In this document: positions 1-10,983 of the stretch, piece after piece
Numbering within the stretch: position 1 is the stretch's first letter
Layout of the letters: each line of letters begins with the position of its first letter
Assembly: GCF_907164915.1 (NCBI RefSeq)
Contig: NC_061863.1
Span: 41,575,382 to 41,639,381 of the forward strand
Origin: Impatiens glandulifera
Lineage: Eukaryota; Streptophyta; Magnoliopsida; Ericales; Balsaminaceae
Reading direction: 5' to 3'
Length of the DNA stretch: 64,000 bases
Program-made: the position numbers and the translations under genes
The notes under the pieces: generated by a model
Told to the model about the DNA's origin: nothing
Seen by the model: the letters and a program-made list of their open reading frames with translations, nothing else
Database searches by the model: none

Positions 1-725
1 AATATATTTTAGTTATACATATATCAATGAATATAATAATATTTTTTAATCTAACTCACAATTTTATTAAAGTAAACCTATATTTAATAAAATATGTATT
101 TTATAATCAAATTATAAATTAGAATATTAAAATAAGAGTTTTCCTTTATTTTTTATTAATATAATTTAAAATATGAAACTAAACAAATATATAGATGTAT
201 AGATGCTTAACTCACTACTTTAAAAAGTTAAAACATTTTTCGTTTAATTTATAGATTTCATAATCCTTAAAAGATTTGAATAGATTAATACATGTTTTTG
301 TAAGAAAATATTTAATGTTCATAGTTCCAACTAAATACTAATATTTAGAGATGCATTTTATTTTGAAAAAAGTGAAATTTAATAATAGAACAAACAAACA
401 TGAGAAGAATAGATAATGTAGGTAAGACTTTCAAATACTTTAACGGCATATGTCGCCTCCAAAAAAATTATTTTCTTTTTATTCTATCCATCGAATTATC
501 TTAATTCAGTTAGATAGTCGAGAATCAGAGTTTTGAATAACTCTCTCAAATTCACAAACAATTTTGAGGTTGGTGAGAAGTAGCATTTGAATTTGTTGAA
601 AAATAAACTAATTTCAAGTTATCGGTGAATTGATTTATTTGTACTTTATTGAAATCAAGTGTGTCACAAAGTTGAGTTATCTCTTAGTTCATACTATTTT
701 GAATCTTTTTGTTGATTTTTAGATA
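1..725. other. AT-rich intergenic repeat, no gene seen
   Basis: No coding region is supported here. The part from about 200 to 400 resembles 4010-4190, and 400-540 resembles 11060-11230. The stretch is therefore one copy of a dispersed or tandem host repeat block that recurs around 4-6 kb, 11-11.8 kb, 15.2-17.4 kb and both edges of the Tat element. Confidence 0.5.
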
Positions 726-3250
726 TTTTTTTAGAAAACGACTTAACGTTATTTCATTAAAAATTCTCTAAAACGGGAAAAAGACCAAATGAGTTTCTAT
801 ATTTTACTAGATAAGTCTAGGAAAATTAAGTTCGTTACTGTCTAAGAATAAATGAATTACAAACAATTATCGGAATTACAAACAAATTTAAATTACGTTT
901 ATCTCACTAAAAAAACAGAGTCTTTGGTGACATCCTATTATGGTATTTTCCCGTTCGTGTAAAGGTTCCAATTTTGTTCGTTTTTGGGACTCTTCTCCAT
1001 ACCTAGATGGTTCGCGCTACAGTCAGTTACAATATCATCCCAGGTCTACTCTAGACTTCTTCGATTCCTCGAGAATGCCCTCGCGTTTCTCTCTCGCTAG
1101 ATATTGTAAACTGTTAGCCCAATCCGTATTTGAAAATCTTAAACTTAAACTTTGTGCCCTTCGTTTTTTTCACAACAACTTCCTTGATTTCTTTCTAGTC
1201 TCCCGGGAATCTGATCATCTCCATATATTTTTGAAAAATTACTCCAAAGTTTCGAGGCAAATGAACAGTTCCCGAAGAGATAATCAGATGTTTCTTCATT
1301 CTCTTCACATAGTAGACAACTTGAATCCGGAATTTCCATGTACTTCCTGAAGAGATCTCTCATGTTTAGCCTTTTTCCGAAGAGCAAGCCATAGGATGAA
1401 TTGGTATCTCGGGATAACCTTTGACGACCGTACCAGATTAGCCCAATCTACTATTTTCTCATTCTCTCGGATGGTGTTCCACACTTTGCTTGAAATCATC
1501 TTCCCGTTTTCCTCGATTTTCCATCGGTGTACGTTTGTTCTTTTGTTGAATTGGATGTTACTGATATGTTCAAAATGCGTCACCCCACCGGTATTCGTCT
1601 AAGGAGCGAATTTAATAGTCCGTATTTAATGTCTCTAACATTGGAAGCTAGGTAGTCCTGTCTGATCCTCAAATTTCTAAATTCCTCTTTATTGATTATC
1701 GGTTGATCCTCATACCAAGGATCATGTCAAAACAATGTGTTTTTGTCGTCTCCCCAACTAATATCAAAAAGTCCTACAATATTGTTTCTTATCTTAAAGA
1801 TTTTCTTTAATGACCATCCCATACCTTTGCTTATTTTGGATGTCCAAATGCTTGATTCGTGTTTCATAAATCGGGTGTGAACCCACTTAATCCAGAGTGA
1901 TTCTTGTTTGCTCTAAATGGCCCATAGGTGCTTATACGTCAATGCTTTATTCCATTTAATATAGTTTTTGAGCTCTATGTCGCCTTCTTCCTTTGGCTTG
2001 CAAAGTGCGGTCCACTTAACCTTCTTCCTACCTCTCTCGATGCTTCACCAAATAAAGTTTCTCATTAGCGCGTTAAGTTCTTTCATTACCTTCTTCGGGA
2101 GCATGAGTTACTGCGACCAGTAACCGATGATTCCTATTACCACACTTTTGACCAGTTCAATTCTTCGAGCATATGTAAGTATCTTTGTTGCCCATTCGGA
2201 AATTGAGTTCTTCACTTTCTTAATTAGTGGTCTGTTGTGTGAGATTTGAATATGTTTTTCCGTGAGTGGTATACCTAAGTATCTTACTAGAAAGCTTCCT
2301 TCTATGATGCCCATGATGTTATAGATGTTTTCTTTTTTCCCTCTTTTACTCCTCCGTAGAATGCCAAGTTCTTGTTCTCATTGATAGTCAAACTTGTAAC
2401 CTCAGAAAAAAAATGTTAGTGTAACTCTTATAGTTTTTATGGAATCTACGTCAGCATGCGCGAGAATGAACAAATTGTCAGCAAAGTATAAATGGGTGAT
2501 CTCCTCCCCCTCACAGAATGGATGGAAGATGTATGGTCGATTCTTTCGAAACTTCTTAAGGACGCTTTTAAAGATCGCCATGATGACGACAAAAAGGTAA
2601 TATGATAGGGGATTTCTCTGCCTCACGCCGTTTTCACCCTTGAAGTAGCCTCTGTGGATTCCATTGACGCTAAATATAAAACGAGAGGTAGAAACGCATT
2701 GCATGATTCATTCTATAAAAATCATGGGAAATCTGGATACGACCATAAAGTCCTGAATGGCTTCCCATTTAATAGAATCAAAGAATTTTTTATATTAATT
2801 TTGAAAGCCACTCTCGAGGATATTTTTCTCTTTCCATAACTTTTGAGGAGGTTTTGCATGAGCAGAATGTTTTGTGAGATATTTCGACCGGGAATGAATG
2901 TAAATTGATTTAAACTAACAATTTTACCAGTGACATTTTTAAATTATTTTGAAAGAATTTTTGAAATTATTTTGTAAACGACATTGCAGCATGAAATCGG
3001 TTTGAAATCTTGAACATTTTCGGGAACTAGGGTTTTGGGTATAAGAGTCAAGACTATAGTGTTACATTGCTTGAGAAACTTCTTGTTCTTAAAGAATCAC
3101 AGAACCCCTTCCGTCATATCGTGACCCACAATCGGCCAGTTTTCCTTAAAGAATTAAGCATTAAAATCGTCTAAACCCGGGCTTTTATTACCGTTGATAC
3201 TGAACAGAATTTCTTTTTACTTCATCCCGTGTGACAACCCTCATTAGATC
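726..3250 (-). mobile_element. 5'-truncated LINE (non-LTR retrotransposon)
   Basis: A T-run at 726-732 (the poly(A) tail on the minus strand) is followed by a LINE 3' UTR and then, moving rightwards, by the zf-RVT domain, the RT thumb and palm and the RT fingers in the order expected of ORF2 read on the minus strand. The endonuclease and ORF1 are not seen, so the copy is 5'-truncated. The exact right edge and the TSD are unclear; coding similarity stops near 3240. The 3' tail is shared with the fragment at 38536. Confidence 0.75.
1145..3240 (-). pseudogene. LINE ORF2 remnant: reverse transcriptase and zf-RVT
   Basis: Would encode the LINE reverse transcriptase that copies its own mRNA at a nicked target. 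Reading leftwards on the minus strand: RT fingers at about 3200-2950 (motifs LTLIPK and DFKPIS; FFKENWPIVGHD with an in-frame stop just before it); palm at 2704-2402 with GVRQRNPLS and YFADNLF, where the catalytic FADD is changed to FADN; thumb at 2314-2108 with VRYLGIPLT; and the C-terminal zf-RVT domain at 1583-1145, with ILWLALRKK and a CxxC (SCLLCEENEE). Frameshifts and stops separate all parts. The copy is dead by stops and by loss of the second catalytic aspartate. Confidence 0.8.
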
Positions 3251-3258
3251 TTGATTGT

Positions 3259-3387
3259 CTTCAGCAGAAACTCTTTTATCGATAATATGGTATAAGGTGT
3301 TCAAATGACTTGGTTGCACTTTCTTTGTGGATGACTTCAGTAGAAACTCTTTTATCGATAATATGTTATAAGGTGTTCAGATGACTT
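3259..3387. repeat. 53-bp direct duplication, period 76
   Basis: Positions 3259-3311 and 3335-3387 are near-identical (about three mismatches) and separated by 23 bp. The duplication lies at the 5' edge of the LINE copy and may mark a repair event at the truncation point. Confidence 0.7.
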
Positions 3388-4200
3388 AATTTTTAGACAT
3401 TTAAGAATATCTATTTTCGTTATTAGTGGGTGTTCAACTTTGAATTTTCGAGATTTGTAATAGACAAATTATAGTAAAAACATATGATAACATCATTGAG
3501 ATATTATATCATTTGTATTATCAGTCTTAAAGCCTCCATTTCAGAAAAAATCAACACCCTCAATAGATATTCTCATTCCTATAACAATTTCTTCATTTGG
3601 TAAGCAAAATATCAATGCAGCATAACTTTCTTGCGTATTCTTATTATTCTTATAATTGATGACTGCATTCACATCTGTAATAATTTGATCTAGGTGAATT
3701 TGTTTTTGTGCTTTTTCTAACTCAATTCATTGATTCAACTTTTTTTTATGATGGTTGGCCATAAATTTAGAATCTTTGTGCGATAGTTGTAATAATATGG
3801 TTTTGGTCGATATTTAGTTTTATGATTGTAAAATTATTTCTTGTCTTCTATATCTCCTAACATATTCACGCCATTTTTTCTAAATAATCATCCTCTTGTC
3901 TTTCGATATTTTGCACATTTAAGAGTATTCATCCTGCAAAGAATAATGATTATTGTAAAGATACTTAAATTGTTTATTTGATTTATGCTAAATACTTTTG
4001 ACAATTGAGAAGTTTAACTCTTTTACTTTGAAAATGTTAAACATTTTTAGTTAATTTTATACATTTCATAATCCATCAAAAGGTTTTGATAAGATTAATA
4101 AATAAAAAATTGTAATAAAACGTTTGACATTCAAAGTTCATACCAAATACAAATATTTACTTAAATTGGTTTGAGATATATTTACATAAAATATGTATTT
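3388..4200. other. AT-rich non-coding stretch
   Basis: No ORF of note. The part before 4000 could be degraded LINE linker sequence but shows no domain. From about 4010 it matches 200-380, the host repeat block. Confidence 0.4.
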
Positions 4201-4236
4201 TATAATCTATACATAAATTGGTTTTGTTTGGACAGC

Positions 4237-4296
4237 ACACGTGTCTAATTAATTCAATTCTGATCTAGTTTCAATATTATTCACATCCTTATTTAA
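4237..4296 (+). promoter_or_regulatory. G-box and TATA-like box of the defensin-like gene
   Basis: A perfect palindromic G-box/ABRE core, ACACGTGT, lies at 4237-4244, and a TATA-like TTATTTAA lies at about 4289-4296, some 30 bp before the start codon at 4326. In plants G-boxes bind bZIP and bHLH factors; control by ABA or light is inference only. The short TATA-ATG distance implies a very short 5' leader. Confidence 0.45.
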
Positions 4297-4325
4297 GCCC
4301 GTCTAGTTTCTATCACCTCCCAAGT

Positions 4326-4669
4326 ATGGATACAAGAACAATGAAGCTTCTTTTCCTAATTCTGCTCTTCCTGGTTCTCCGTAAGTACTGTTTCAAATAC
4401 ATTTTCATAAAATGGACTCATAAAAATGTGTTTAGTCATTTAAAAAATGTCCTCTTATAGTAATTGAATGCTTGGTTCTTAATCTTCTTGACTTATTGTG
4501 TTAAGACAAGGAAGATGGAGTGATGGTAGTGGAAGGAAGATGGAGTGATGACAATCACCAAATCCCAAATCCATTTTTGATATACTCGATGTGTGCAAAG
4601 ATTTGTAAGATTCTAGGGTTTGCTAGAGGAAATTGGCATGTTTTACGTCACAGATGCACCTGCAAATGA
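4326..4669 (+). CDS. defensin-like (DEFL) secreted peptide, two exons
   Basis: Exon 1 (4326-4380) encodes a basic-hydrophobic signal peptide (MDTRTMKLLFLILLFLVL) and ends in phase 1 at a GTAAGT donor. Exon 2 (4506-4669) is read with the acceptor AG at 4504-4505; the alternative AG at 4510 leads at once to a stop. One intron near the signal peptide end is the usual plant defensin layout. The product is 72 aa. The mature part carries CAKICKILGF, then RCTC, i.e. CxxxC and CxC of the CS-alpha-beta fold. Spacing matches an eight-Cys plant defensin exactly, but position C1 is Trp (4541), C2 is Phe (4574), C5 is Trp (4634), and C8 is lost by a stop two codons after C7. The lost residues are C1-C8 and C2-C5; C3-C6 and C4-C7 remain. 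A 16-bp duplication (4510-4525, 4535-4550) precedes the mature part. Either a two-disulfide defensin derivative or a decaying copy with an open frame. Confidence 0.65.
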
Positions 4670-4826
4670 ACAAATACTAGTTTCAAACACAACATAATGA
4701 TAATCGATCCCTATCTTTATGTTAATAATGTTCATACTAAACATAGTGTCTTCCTCTCTAAACACTATGATAAATTAAGACCTTGTGATCAATTATATGA
4801 TATTGAAGTTTCAATTTTGAAGATCA

Positions 4827-4832
4827 AATAAA
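4827..4832 (+). terminator. AATAAA poly(A) signal
   Basis: A canonical AATAAA about 160 bp after the stop of the defensin-like gene, a plausible 3' UTR length. AT-rich DNA makes chance matches common. Confidence 0.35.
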
Positions 4833-4839
4833 AATAATT

Positions 4840-6095
4840 ATTTTGAATTGTTGAGTTCTTTATTTCGAATTGTTATATATCGTTTTCTCAAATGTAAATT
4901 TGACAATAATAAGGATAAAACTAATTTTGGAATTTTATATAGTTAAGTTTTATTTGTGAAATATATTAAATTATTTTTCCGGAATCTTGGTATCTTATTT
5001 ATAAATAAAATTTAGTAGGTTTATTTTAAAAATCAAAATCCACATTTGACATATACATATAAGTTATAATTGACATGGGCATATACTTTAAGTTATATTT
5101 TTAATTGTTAATGGTCATCAATGGATTTTGATTTGAGTGGAGGAGTATGAGTAACCAAACATATGTGTTAAAAGAACTTGTTTATCAAATATATATTCAT
5201 ATACAAAATTATAAAATTAATTTAACAAGAAGATTCTAATGATTAAAATTTTCACATTTCGATTACTTTGAGATTTGGGTTTGATTTTAGTTGTCGTATA
5301 AATTCATTTTTTCCTCTTAAATTAAAATTATAAATCTCAAAAGTCACACACTTTAGTTAATTAATTACTTTTTAGTTGGCTCATTTAACATAATAAAATT
5401 TATAATTAATTTCTGATGATATCGTATTAATTGAACATCCCAAATTATTTAGTTGGACTTTCCAAAATAACTAATCCGGGCATGTTATAAAAATATCTAA
5501 ATCAGGTTAGAATAATTAAATAAATAAATAGGACGTTGATTGAGCGACTATGATAAATTCTACCAAAGATTAAACAAGTTTTATTAATCCGTTTCACCAA
5601 TTTGACATTGAAAGTTGAAAAAAAAAGGAAAATGCACATCAACGTGAACATGATAATTATGATATTTTTTCTAAAATTGTGGATAACATGAAACAAAATC
5701 TCAACTTATCGTTGATGTCGTAACCGAGATCATGCTATTTGATATTTTCATAGACATTCCGTAATCAAGAATCTTACAAAATCTTCAAAAAAAAATATGA
5801 ATAACCTTTTATTTGAGGATATTACATCAAATTCGCGAACTACATAACATAACATAGAACGATTGTCATTGTTCCAAAATTTATTTTTTCCTATTTTTTC
5901 ACGAGGTCGAAAGAGTAAAAAAAAAAAAAAGTAAGAAAGAGATATAAAGTGAGAAAAAAAATATTAAATGAAGGGAGATAGAAAATTACTATTGCTTAAA
6001 TTTAATTAAATCCCACGTACATATAACTCCTTCATTTTCAAATTTGCAACCAAATATTGATTAAGTGTCACTTCAATTCAACCCATCATTCTTTC
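4840..6095. other. host repeat block, no gene seen
   Basis: AT-rich and without a supported ORF. About 5100-5480 resembles 16400-16990 and, reversed, 53740-53934 plus 63807-64000. About 5700-6060 resembles 11260-11600. These are copies of the same host block; the pararetrovirus sits inside it. Confidence 0.5.
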
Positions 6096-6130
6096 AATAT
6101 ATATATATATATAAATATATATAAATATAT

Positions 6131-6215
<85 letters not shown>
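6096..6215. repeat. (AT)n microsatellite, left border of pararetrovirus
   Basis: About 120 bp of AT repeats with TATAAATA interruptions. Coding sequence of the endogenous pararetrovirus starts directly after it. Confidence 0.9.
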
Positions 6216-6216
<1 letters not shown>

Positions 6217-6956
6217 TGTTGGACAAAAAAATAAAAATTAATAATTTTGAAATCAGAGAAGACACAAAAAGATTAATAATTCAAACTCTACAAAATTCAG
6301 AATCTGAAGAATTTGATTCAGATTCAATACCTAGTGATTCTGAAATAGATGACCTAGATAATGAAAACATTTCTGAATCAAGCTCGGAAGACTCTGAATG
6401 TGAGCCTTGCCGATCAGGATTAAGTTGTCCTAAAAAAGAAACAAATAACCTAGATCAAAATATTGATAAATCAGAATTATATAGAATCATATCTCAATTT
6501 TCAGATATGAAAGTTAATGTTTTAACATCAAATCATGTTTTTGAATTACTAAAAGTCATCAAAGACCCAGAATTAAGAATGCAGATCATAGATCAGTTTA
6601 ATTCTGAAGAAGGAACTTCATCCTCTAAATATGAAGAGCCACAAGAAAAGAGGTTCAATTATAATAATCATAATAAATCTTACACTATGAGTGAAGTAAT
6701 GAATCAACTTAGACACAAGATTCAAAACAAAGAAGAGAATACAACCCTCACAAATCTTTACAAAGAAATAAATAATTTAAAGGAAGAAATTAAGATATTA
6801 AAAAAGAAGAATATTATACAAGAGTCTAGATTAACTAAGCTTGAGGATAAACCTAGCGAAAATAATCAATATAATGACAACAAAGAAGAAATTGAAGAAA
6901 ATATCTTCTCAGAAATTTTTTTATCCACAATAGAAATGGTTAAATCCCAAAAATGA
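6216..6956 (+). pseudogene. pararetrovirus ORF1, coat-protein-like part
   Basis: Open from the AT tract to a TGA at 6954-6956; the apparent start inside the AT repeat is not a real start. The frame opens with a Ser/Asp/Glu-rich acidic stretch (about 6290-6400), has a Cys cluster CEPCRSGLSC near 6400-6430, and ends in a Lys/Glu-rich coiled-coil-like segment (about 6700-6850). Acidic arms flanking the capsid core are typical of caulimovirid coat proteins. No full CCHC knuckle is visible. The same frame runs on past the TGA into the protease. Confidence 0.5.
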
Positions 6957-7240
6957 CACATAAAAATATCTCTCCTAATAGATAATCATTATACAAGGTC
7001 ATTTACTGTTCTTGTTGATAGCGGATTAGATTTAAATGTTATTCAGGAAGGACTAATCCCTACTAGGTATTTTCATAAAACAAGCCATACCCTGTGGCAT
7101 GCAGGAGGGATAAACTCCAAATCCAATATAAGCTTCCAAAAGCCTATATATGTACTGATAATAAATGCATTCCTCAAAGTTTTATACTTTTTAAAGATAT
7201 ATCAAATCAGGTCATACTTGGAACCCCATTTTTAAACACA
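6957..7240 (+). pseudogene. pararetrovirus aspartic protease, frameshifted
   Basis: Follows the coat-protein frame across the TGA. The active-site motif VLVDSG (Asp codon at 7017) is the retropepsin D-T/S-G; the second half, with VILGTPFL at about 7214-7237, lies in another frame, so a frameshift sits near 7110-7125. The protease would process the ORF1 polyprotein. Its position between coat protein and RT is that of caulimovirids. Confidence 0.65.
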
Positions 7241-8875
7241 ATCTACCCTATTAAGATGATTAATAATAAAGGTATTACAAGAACCTTCCAGAAACATGAT
7301 ATTTTTCTAGAATTTATTGTGGAACCGTTTACTAAAATGTTACATGGTATATATGATAATATCAAAGTAAAACAAGATCAAATATACTTTCTAAAGCAAG
7401 AAATAAGTCTTATAACAATAGATGAACAACTAGAAAATCCTAAATTACAAGAAAAAATAGCTCTACTAAAAGACCAACTTTCAATAGATATTTGTAATGA
7501 ACATCCTAATGCATTCTGGGATAGAAAGAAACATATAGTTTCACTACCATATGAGGAATCTTTTAATGAAAATAATATTCCTACAAAGGCAAGACCTTGC
7601 CAAATGAATTTAGAATATCTGGAATTATGCAAAAAGGAGATAGATGCCCTATTGCAGAAGGGGTTAATAAGTCCATCATAATCACCCTGGTCATGTACGG
7701 CTTTCTATGTAAATAAACATTCAGAAGTCGAAAGAGGCGTTCCAAGGTTAGTAATAAACTATAAACCCCTAAACAAAGTATTAAAATGGATTAGGCACCC
7801 AATTCCTAATAAAAAGGATCTGTTAGATAGAGTATATGATAGTTTAATATTTTCAAAGTTTGACTTAAAATCAGGATATTGGCAAATTCAGATTGAAAAA
7901 TCTGATAGGTATAAAACAGCATTCAATGTGCCTATAGGACATTATGAATGGAATGTAATGCCGTTTGGATTAAAAAATGCTCCATCCGAATTTCAAAAAA
8001 TTATGAATAATATCTTTAATCCTTATAGCACATTTATAATTGTTTACATTGATGACATATTAGTTTATTCAAAAAGATTTGAAACTCATTTTAAACATTT
8101 AAATATGTTCAAAACAATAATAACTCAAAATGGACTAGTAATTTCTAAACATAAAATGGATCTTTTCAAAACAAGAATAAGGTTTTTAGGTCATATCATT
8201 GAAAAGAGAAATATTACTCCTATTAATAGAAACATAGAATTTGCGGAAAAATTCCCTAATATGATCACTGATAAAACACAGTTACAAAGAATTTTAGGCA
8301 GCCTAAATTATGTGGCTCCATACTATAAAAATCTAACAGAAGATACATCAATCTTATATGAAAGACTGAAGAAGAATCCAAAACTATGGTCAAACCATCA
8401 TACAGAGGCTATTAAAAGAATTAAAAATAAAGTAAAGGTACTTCCTTGTTTAATGATAAGTAACCCAAATTAGGAAAAGGTAATTGAGACTGACGCTTCT
8501 GACATAGGATTTGGAGGAATACTAACTCAATTAGACCCAAAAACAAAACAGGTCTATCTTGTCAGGTTCCATTCAGGGAAATGGAACAATTCTCAAAAGA
8601 ATTATGCGACAGTCGCCAAAGAAATTCTAGCGATAGTCAAATGTGTTTTAAAATTCCAAGATGATTTATATAATCAAAAATTTATTATACGAACAGATTG
8701 CAATGCAGCTAAATTCATGTTCCAGAAAGATTTTAAACATGATGTATCAAAATAAATGTTCGCCAGATGGCAAGCTCATTTAGCCCCATTTGATTTTGAA
8801 ATAACATACAAAAAAGGGATAGATAATAATCTTCCTGACTTCTTGACCCGTGAATTTTTAAATTTACAGGAATGA
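7094..8875 (+). pseudogene. pararetrovirus reverse transcriptase and RNase H, three stops
   Basis: One frame runs from about 7100 to a terminal TGA at 8873-8875, interrupted by stops at 7679, 8471 and 8753. RT hallmarks: FDLKSGYWQIQ (about 7860-7890), VMPFGLKNAPSEFQ, and the catalytic YIDD at 8045-8056. RNase H begins at about 8474 with IETDASDIGFGG and continues through the RWQAHL and DFLTREF region to its end. RT-RH of this type copies terminally redundant pregenomic RNA into DNA. All three stops interrupt otherwise well-kept protein sequence, so decay came after integration. The terminal TGA overlaps the ATG of ORF2. Confidence 0.85.
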
Positions 8876-10185
8876 GCGGAAGGGGTTATGAATCTTTCTC
8901 TAATAGAGGAAGAGGATCCTCCTCTATCAGAGGAAGAGGTCGGGGCAGAGCACCAGAGATCATATCTCAGTATGGTAAACAAAAGCTGATAGCAATGGAT
9001 CTATCCCAAAGTACGGACAGTCAAAAAGACAATCCAACGTACGCTAGAATACTGGGAGATGAAGAATCAAAATCTAATAATATTAGATTTATGAGAAATG
9101 AATATAAAGAAATTATTTGTCTCCTAGAAGAAAAGGACCTCAAATGGAAGAGTGAGCCATGGACAATAATGCAAAGGTATTTGGATAATACATCCACACC
9201 ATCAAGGACTTACAAGACCCGAATATTTTACGAACATATACTTATTCAAAGTGGGTCATGTGAAATATCACATTTCTCTGGGGCAAACAAAGAAATTTAT
9301 AATTTCAGCAAAATAATAATAAAAAAGACAATTTCTTTGGAAGATTGGGGAATATCCCCAATGAAAGAAAGAGAATTGTCGTTTAATAAGACGACAACAA
9401 TCAAATTTAATTATTGGGATTATTGTGATGCCTTCACTAAGGCACTAAATTATGAGAATAATAAATATAAACATTCTTGGTTCATCAAGGTATGTGCAAA
9501 TGTCTATAGAGGAGATATTCCCCACTGGTTCATAGACTGGTTTTACTGTTTTGGTCCAAGCCCAAAGGTTTACCAGAAGAAATCAAGGTCCTATTTGATA
9601 AATGGAGCGAGGTATCTCCCCAGCTTCTGAGAAAACAAGAAGTTAATTTATATATTGAAGGAATAACTTCATGTTTCTTTTTTACTGAATTTTCCATTCC
9701 ATGGATTTAGAAATGGATTCCTGAATTTGGTTATACCAAAACCGGCATTCCTTGTCTGTTTAGGTCATTTCATTATAAATTTTGGGATAAAATGATGAGA
9801 ATAGATCATGAAACAAATGAGCGATTCGGGAAGGAGACAATGGACCTCCTACACCAGCAAATAAGTATGTATGAAGAAAAACGACAAGTAGCGGAAGCAC
9901 CGTCCCCGTTTGATTATATCTTCAAAAAATTTCGAATGAGGTTAGAGAACTTATCAAAGAGTCAGATGATATCTGCATATATTGAAGAAGAAAGACTTTA
10001 TGTCTAAATTTGAAGATGATAATAAATCAAACAAATCAGATTCAACTATGGCATTTGATTATCTCCAAGACGCTCAAAGTGATGTCGGCATTGAAGACAT
10101 TTTCGAAGCAATCAAAGACACCTTGGTTGAAAAAATTTCAAGAAAAGATGTTGGATCATCATCATCCAGCCAGTTCAAAATTTAA
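8872..10185 (+). pseudogene. pararetrovirus ORF2, function unknown
   Basis: Starts at ATG 8872, overlapping the stop of the RT-RH frame as ATGA. The N-terminus is Gly/Arg/Ser-rich (RGR repeats), a possible nucleic-acid-binding tail. It is followed by an aromatic-rich middle (WFIDWFYCFGPSP near 9530). The first open part ends at 9630 after a frameshift near 9575; the continued frame has a TAG at 9708 and runs to 10007; a further shift near 9985 leads to the end at 10185. Overall length would be about 430 residues. Florendoviruses carry an ORF2 of unknown function in this place. I assign no function. Confidence 0.55.
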
Positions 10186-10192
10186 AGGGAAA

Positions 10193-10318
10193 CAAGATCC
10201 GAAAGATGCGGAAAAAACTTATCCTGTGAATCCCGGGAGGTACTGTTTGCAGAAGAAGAAGACAAGATCCGTAATTTGCGGAAAAAACTTATCCCGGGAA
10301 TCCCGGGAGTCACTGTTC
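10193..10318 (+). repeat. two 56-bp direct repeats before the viral TATA box
   Basis: 10193-10248 and 10263-10318 are about 85% alike, period 70. Each has TGCGGAAAAAACTTATCC (GGATAAG, an I-box/GATA core on the minus strand) followed by a CCCGGGA-containing stretch. Their place just upstream of the TATA box suggests a duplicated enhancer; that is inference. Confidence 0.6.
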
Positions 10319-10347
10319 AAGTTTTTAACTTTTGTTAAATGTTTTAC

Positions 10348-10355
10348 TATAAATA
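10348..10355 (+). promoter_or_regulatory. TATA box of pararetrovirus transcript promoter
   Basis: TATAAATA about 125 bp before an AATAAA. In caulimovirids the pregenomic promoter lies just upstream of the poly(A) signal, so that read-through on the circle gives terminally redundant RNA. The spacing here fits. Confidence 0.6.
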
Positions 10356-10473
10356 GTTGTTTATGTTGGGTTGGAAGGGGAGGCGAAAACGACCCCTGAA
10401 GTCTTTATTGTACTCTCTCTCTATTGTACTCTCTATCACCATCACCCTGTTGTAATATATTGGAAGTGGCATC

Positions 10474-10479
10474 AATAAA
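10474..10479 (+). terminator. AATAAA poly(A) signal of pararetrovirus
   Basis: AATAAA in a TGT-rich context (TTGTAATATATTGG just upstream, an UUGUA-like element). It pairs with the TATA box at 10348 as in pararetroviral pregenomic RNA units. Confidence 0.55.
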
Positions 10480-10914
10480 GTTTGGATCTCAGTGTGTTTA
10501 AACCTTCAATTCTGGGTACGTTCCAAATCTTACTACGTTTTTAATTATTTGCTTTAAATGCAAGCCTAATAGGCTAATCAAATTAGGTGTTGATCATGAC
10601 CGCTACCTACCCTGCCTAAAATAAAGGAGTAATTAATAAAAAATTGAAGCTTATCTTAGAAGTTTGAATGGACATCTTGCAAGGATTTGAAGTGTCGATC
10701 CCTTTTATAAAATGATACTTTAATTTTGTGTTCCTGTTTAGTCCTATTTGGCCACTTTTTAGGCATGTTGGACGTTATGGAACTTTAAATTAAAGTTAAG
10801 TATTATAATTGGTTGATAGGCATTTCTTTTTATCCTAAACACATGAGTTGTCCCTCGCCAGACTTTCTTTGTAAGCTCTATTTTTTATATACTATATCCG
10901 ATCCTAAAAAAAAT
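10480..10914 (+). other. non-coding stretch, possible viral leader
   Basis: No ORF. After the poly(A) signal this could be the long viral leader, continuing to the right-hand (AT)n tract. I could not find a clear initiator-tRNA-Met primer site in it. Confidence 0.35.
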
Positions 10915-10983
10915 ATTATATATATATCATATATATATATATAAATATATATATCATATATATATATATTATATATATTTATA

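Larger units (their letters stand above)
6216..10905 (+). mobile_element. endogenous pararetrovirus (caulimovirid, florendovirus-like), broken
   Basis: Order of parts on the plus strand: coat-protein-like acidic/coiled-coil region, aspartic protease, reverse transcriptase, RNase H, a second ORF starting in an ATGA overlap, then a TATA box, a poly(A) signal and a non-coding stretch. There is no LTR, no integrase and no TSD, as for caulimovirids, which do not encode integrase. The two-ORF layout with a long ORF2 of unknown function after RNase H recalls florendoviruses; the family call is from memory of that layout. The movement-protein region is absent: the left end is cut at the (AT)n tract. 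In-frame stops and frameshifts occur in every part, so it is an old, non-functional copy. Confidence 0.75.

Noticed and set aside
4510..4669. Alternative splice acceptor at 4510 for the defensin-like gene
   Set aside because: It puts exon 2 in a frame that stops within about a dozen codons and loses the CxxxC/CxC pattern.
6057..6215. Start of the pararetroviral ORF inside the AT repeat
   Set aside because: The first ~50 codons are translated AT microsatellite (Ile-Tyr runs); the frame is open only by composition.
10010..10399. Lys-rich ORF at the end of viral ORF2
   Set aside because: Overlaps the better frame ending at 10185 and runs through the direct repeats and TATA box.
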